Positions 63,894-64,000 of a DNA stretch of 64,000 nucleotides are shown piece by piece. The position numbers were made by a program, and so were the translations under genes. A model generated the notes under the pieces. The model worked only from the letters and a program-made list of their open reading frames with translations, ran no database searches and was not told where the DNA came from. Within the stretch, counting starts at the first letter, position 1; each line of letters begins with the position of its first letter. Origin of the DNA: Blastomussa wellsi (taxonomy: Eukaryota > Cnidaria > Anthozoa > Scleractinia > Plerogyridae); the NCBI GenBank assembly GCA_947652115.1, contig OX393568.1, forward strand, positions 9,011,887-9,075,886. The letters run 5' to 3'.

Positions 63894-63988
63894 ATACTCA
63901 TCCACTGTGTCAATACCCACAAGTCCAAGCAATGTCAGATTAGACGTCACCTCCATTTCGTTGTCCCACTGTGGTTCAACTGTTTCCG
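63894..63988 (-). pseudogene. Misplaced duplicate of a Ca2+ ATPase exon
   Basis: Acceptor TTCTTATTTTAG and donor TAT/GTAAGT bound an exon (phase 1 in, phase 0 out) encoding WDNEMEVTSNLTLLGLVGID. The same position of the pump is encoded again by the exon at 62512-62427 ([19 protein letters not shown]). In protein order this segment should follow, not precede, the exons at 63458-62763, so it belongs to a tandem copy upstream or is a stranded duplicate. Confidence 0.65.
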
Positions 63989-64000
63989 CTAAAATAAGAA

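Overview
This window looks like a cnidarian, probably anthozoan (stony-coral-like), nuclear genome. A large Polinton/adintovirus-type element fills about bases 1 to 23,300. The element carries protein-primed DNA polymerase B, retrovirus-like integrase with a C-terminal chromodomain, FtsK/A32-type packaging ATPase, adenain-like protease, double-jelly-roll major capsid protein, two penton-like minor capsid paralogs, a parvovirus-type phospholipase A2 domain protein and several small arginine-rich GG-motif proteins. Its genes look intact, so it is young or recently active. Its left end lies outside the window: a leftward gene is cut at base 1. Its right end is probably near 23,300, but no terminal repeat can be proved here.

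Element layout. (1) 1-449, leftward acidic/coiled-coil gene, cut by the edge. (2) 525-2195, rightward RING-finger leader followed by five alternative C-terminal cassettes. (3) 2240-12324, a dense leftward block of 18 structural and integration genes that mostly overlap by 1 to about 45 bases; a poly(A) signal and a TATA-like stretch at 6379-6396 suggest two transcripts. (4) 12564-14071, rightward GRF zinc-finger protein and a DEDD-exonuclease-like protein. (5) 14200-15134, three small leftward genes. (6) 15319-19028, a short leader exon followed by nine tandem F-box-like/zinc cassettes, each preceded by a 3' splice site in the same phase. (7) 19024-22986, DNA polymerase B, itself behind a tenth in-phase 3' splice site of that array.

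The main candidate for something new is this pair of cassette arrays. In both, a splice donor lies exactly at the 5' edge of cassette 1, so unspliced RNA makes leader plus cassette 1, and splicing to downstream acceptors swaps in cassette 2, 3 and so on. Both arrays sit behind near-identical promoters (E-box-like CACGTG, G/C palindrome, CCAAT box, TATA box). One leader carries a RING-type finger and the other array carries F-box-like cassettes, which suggests interchangeable ubiquitin-ligase or host-targeting modules. That function is inference.

Host part, about 23,300-64,000. Mostly non-coding, with many repeats: a TTAA-flanked 1.44 kb element, MITEs, foldback elements, a 5'-truncated non-LTR retrotransposon, a Penelope-like GIY-YIG fragment, SINEs and a 34-bp minisatellite. 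Genes seen: a rightward secreted/single-pass CUB-CUB-TM receptor (41919-49329, five exons), a leftward CUB-TM gene (34003-36116, partial), an orphan TM/tail exon (29529-29764), a frameshifted ammonium-transporter relic (about 50104-50444), and the C-terminal half of a leftward plasma-membrane-type Ca2+ ATPase (55133-63458) with an altered catalytic hinge motif and a misplaced duplicate exon upstream (63894-63988).
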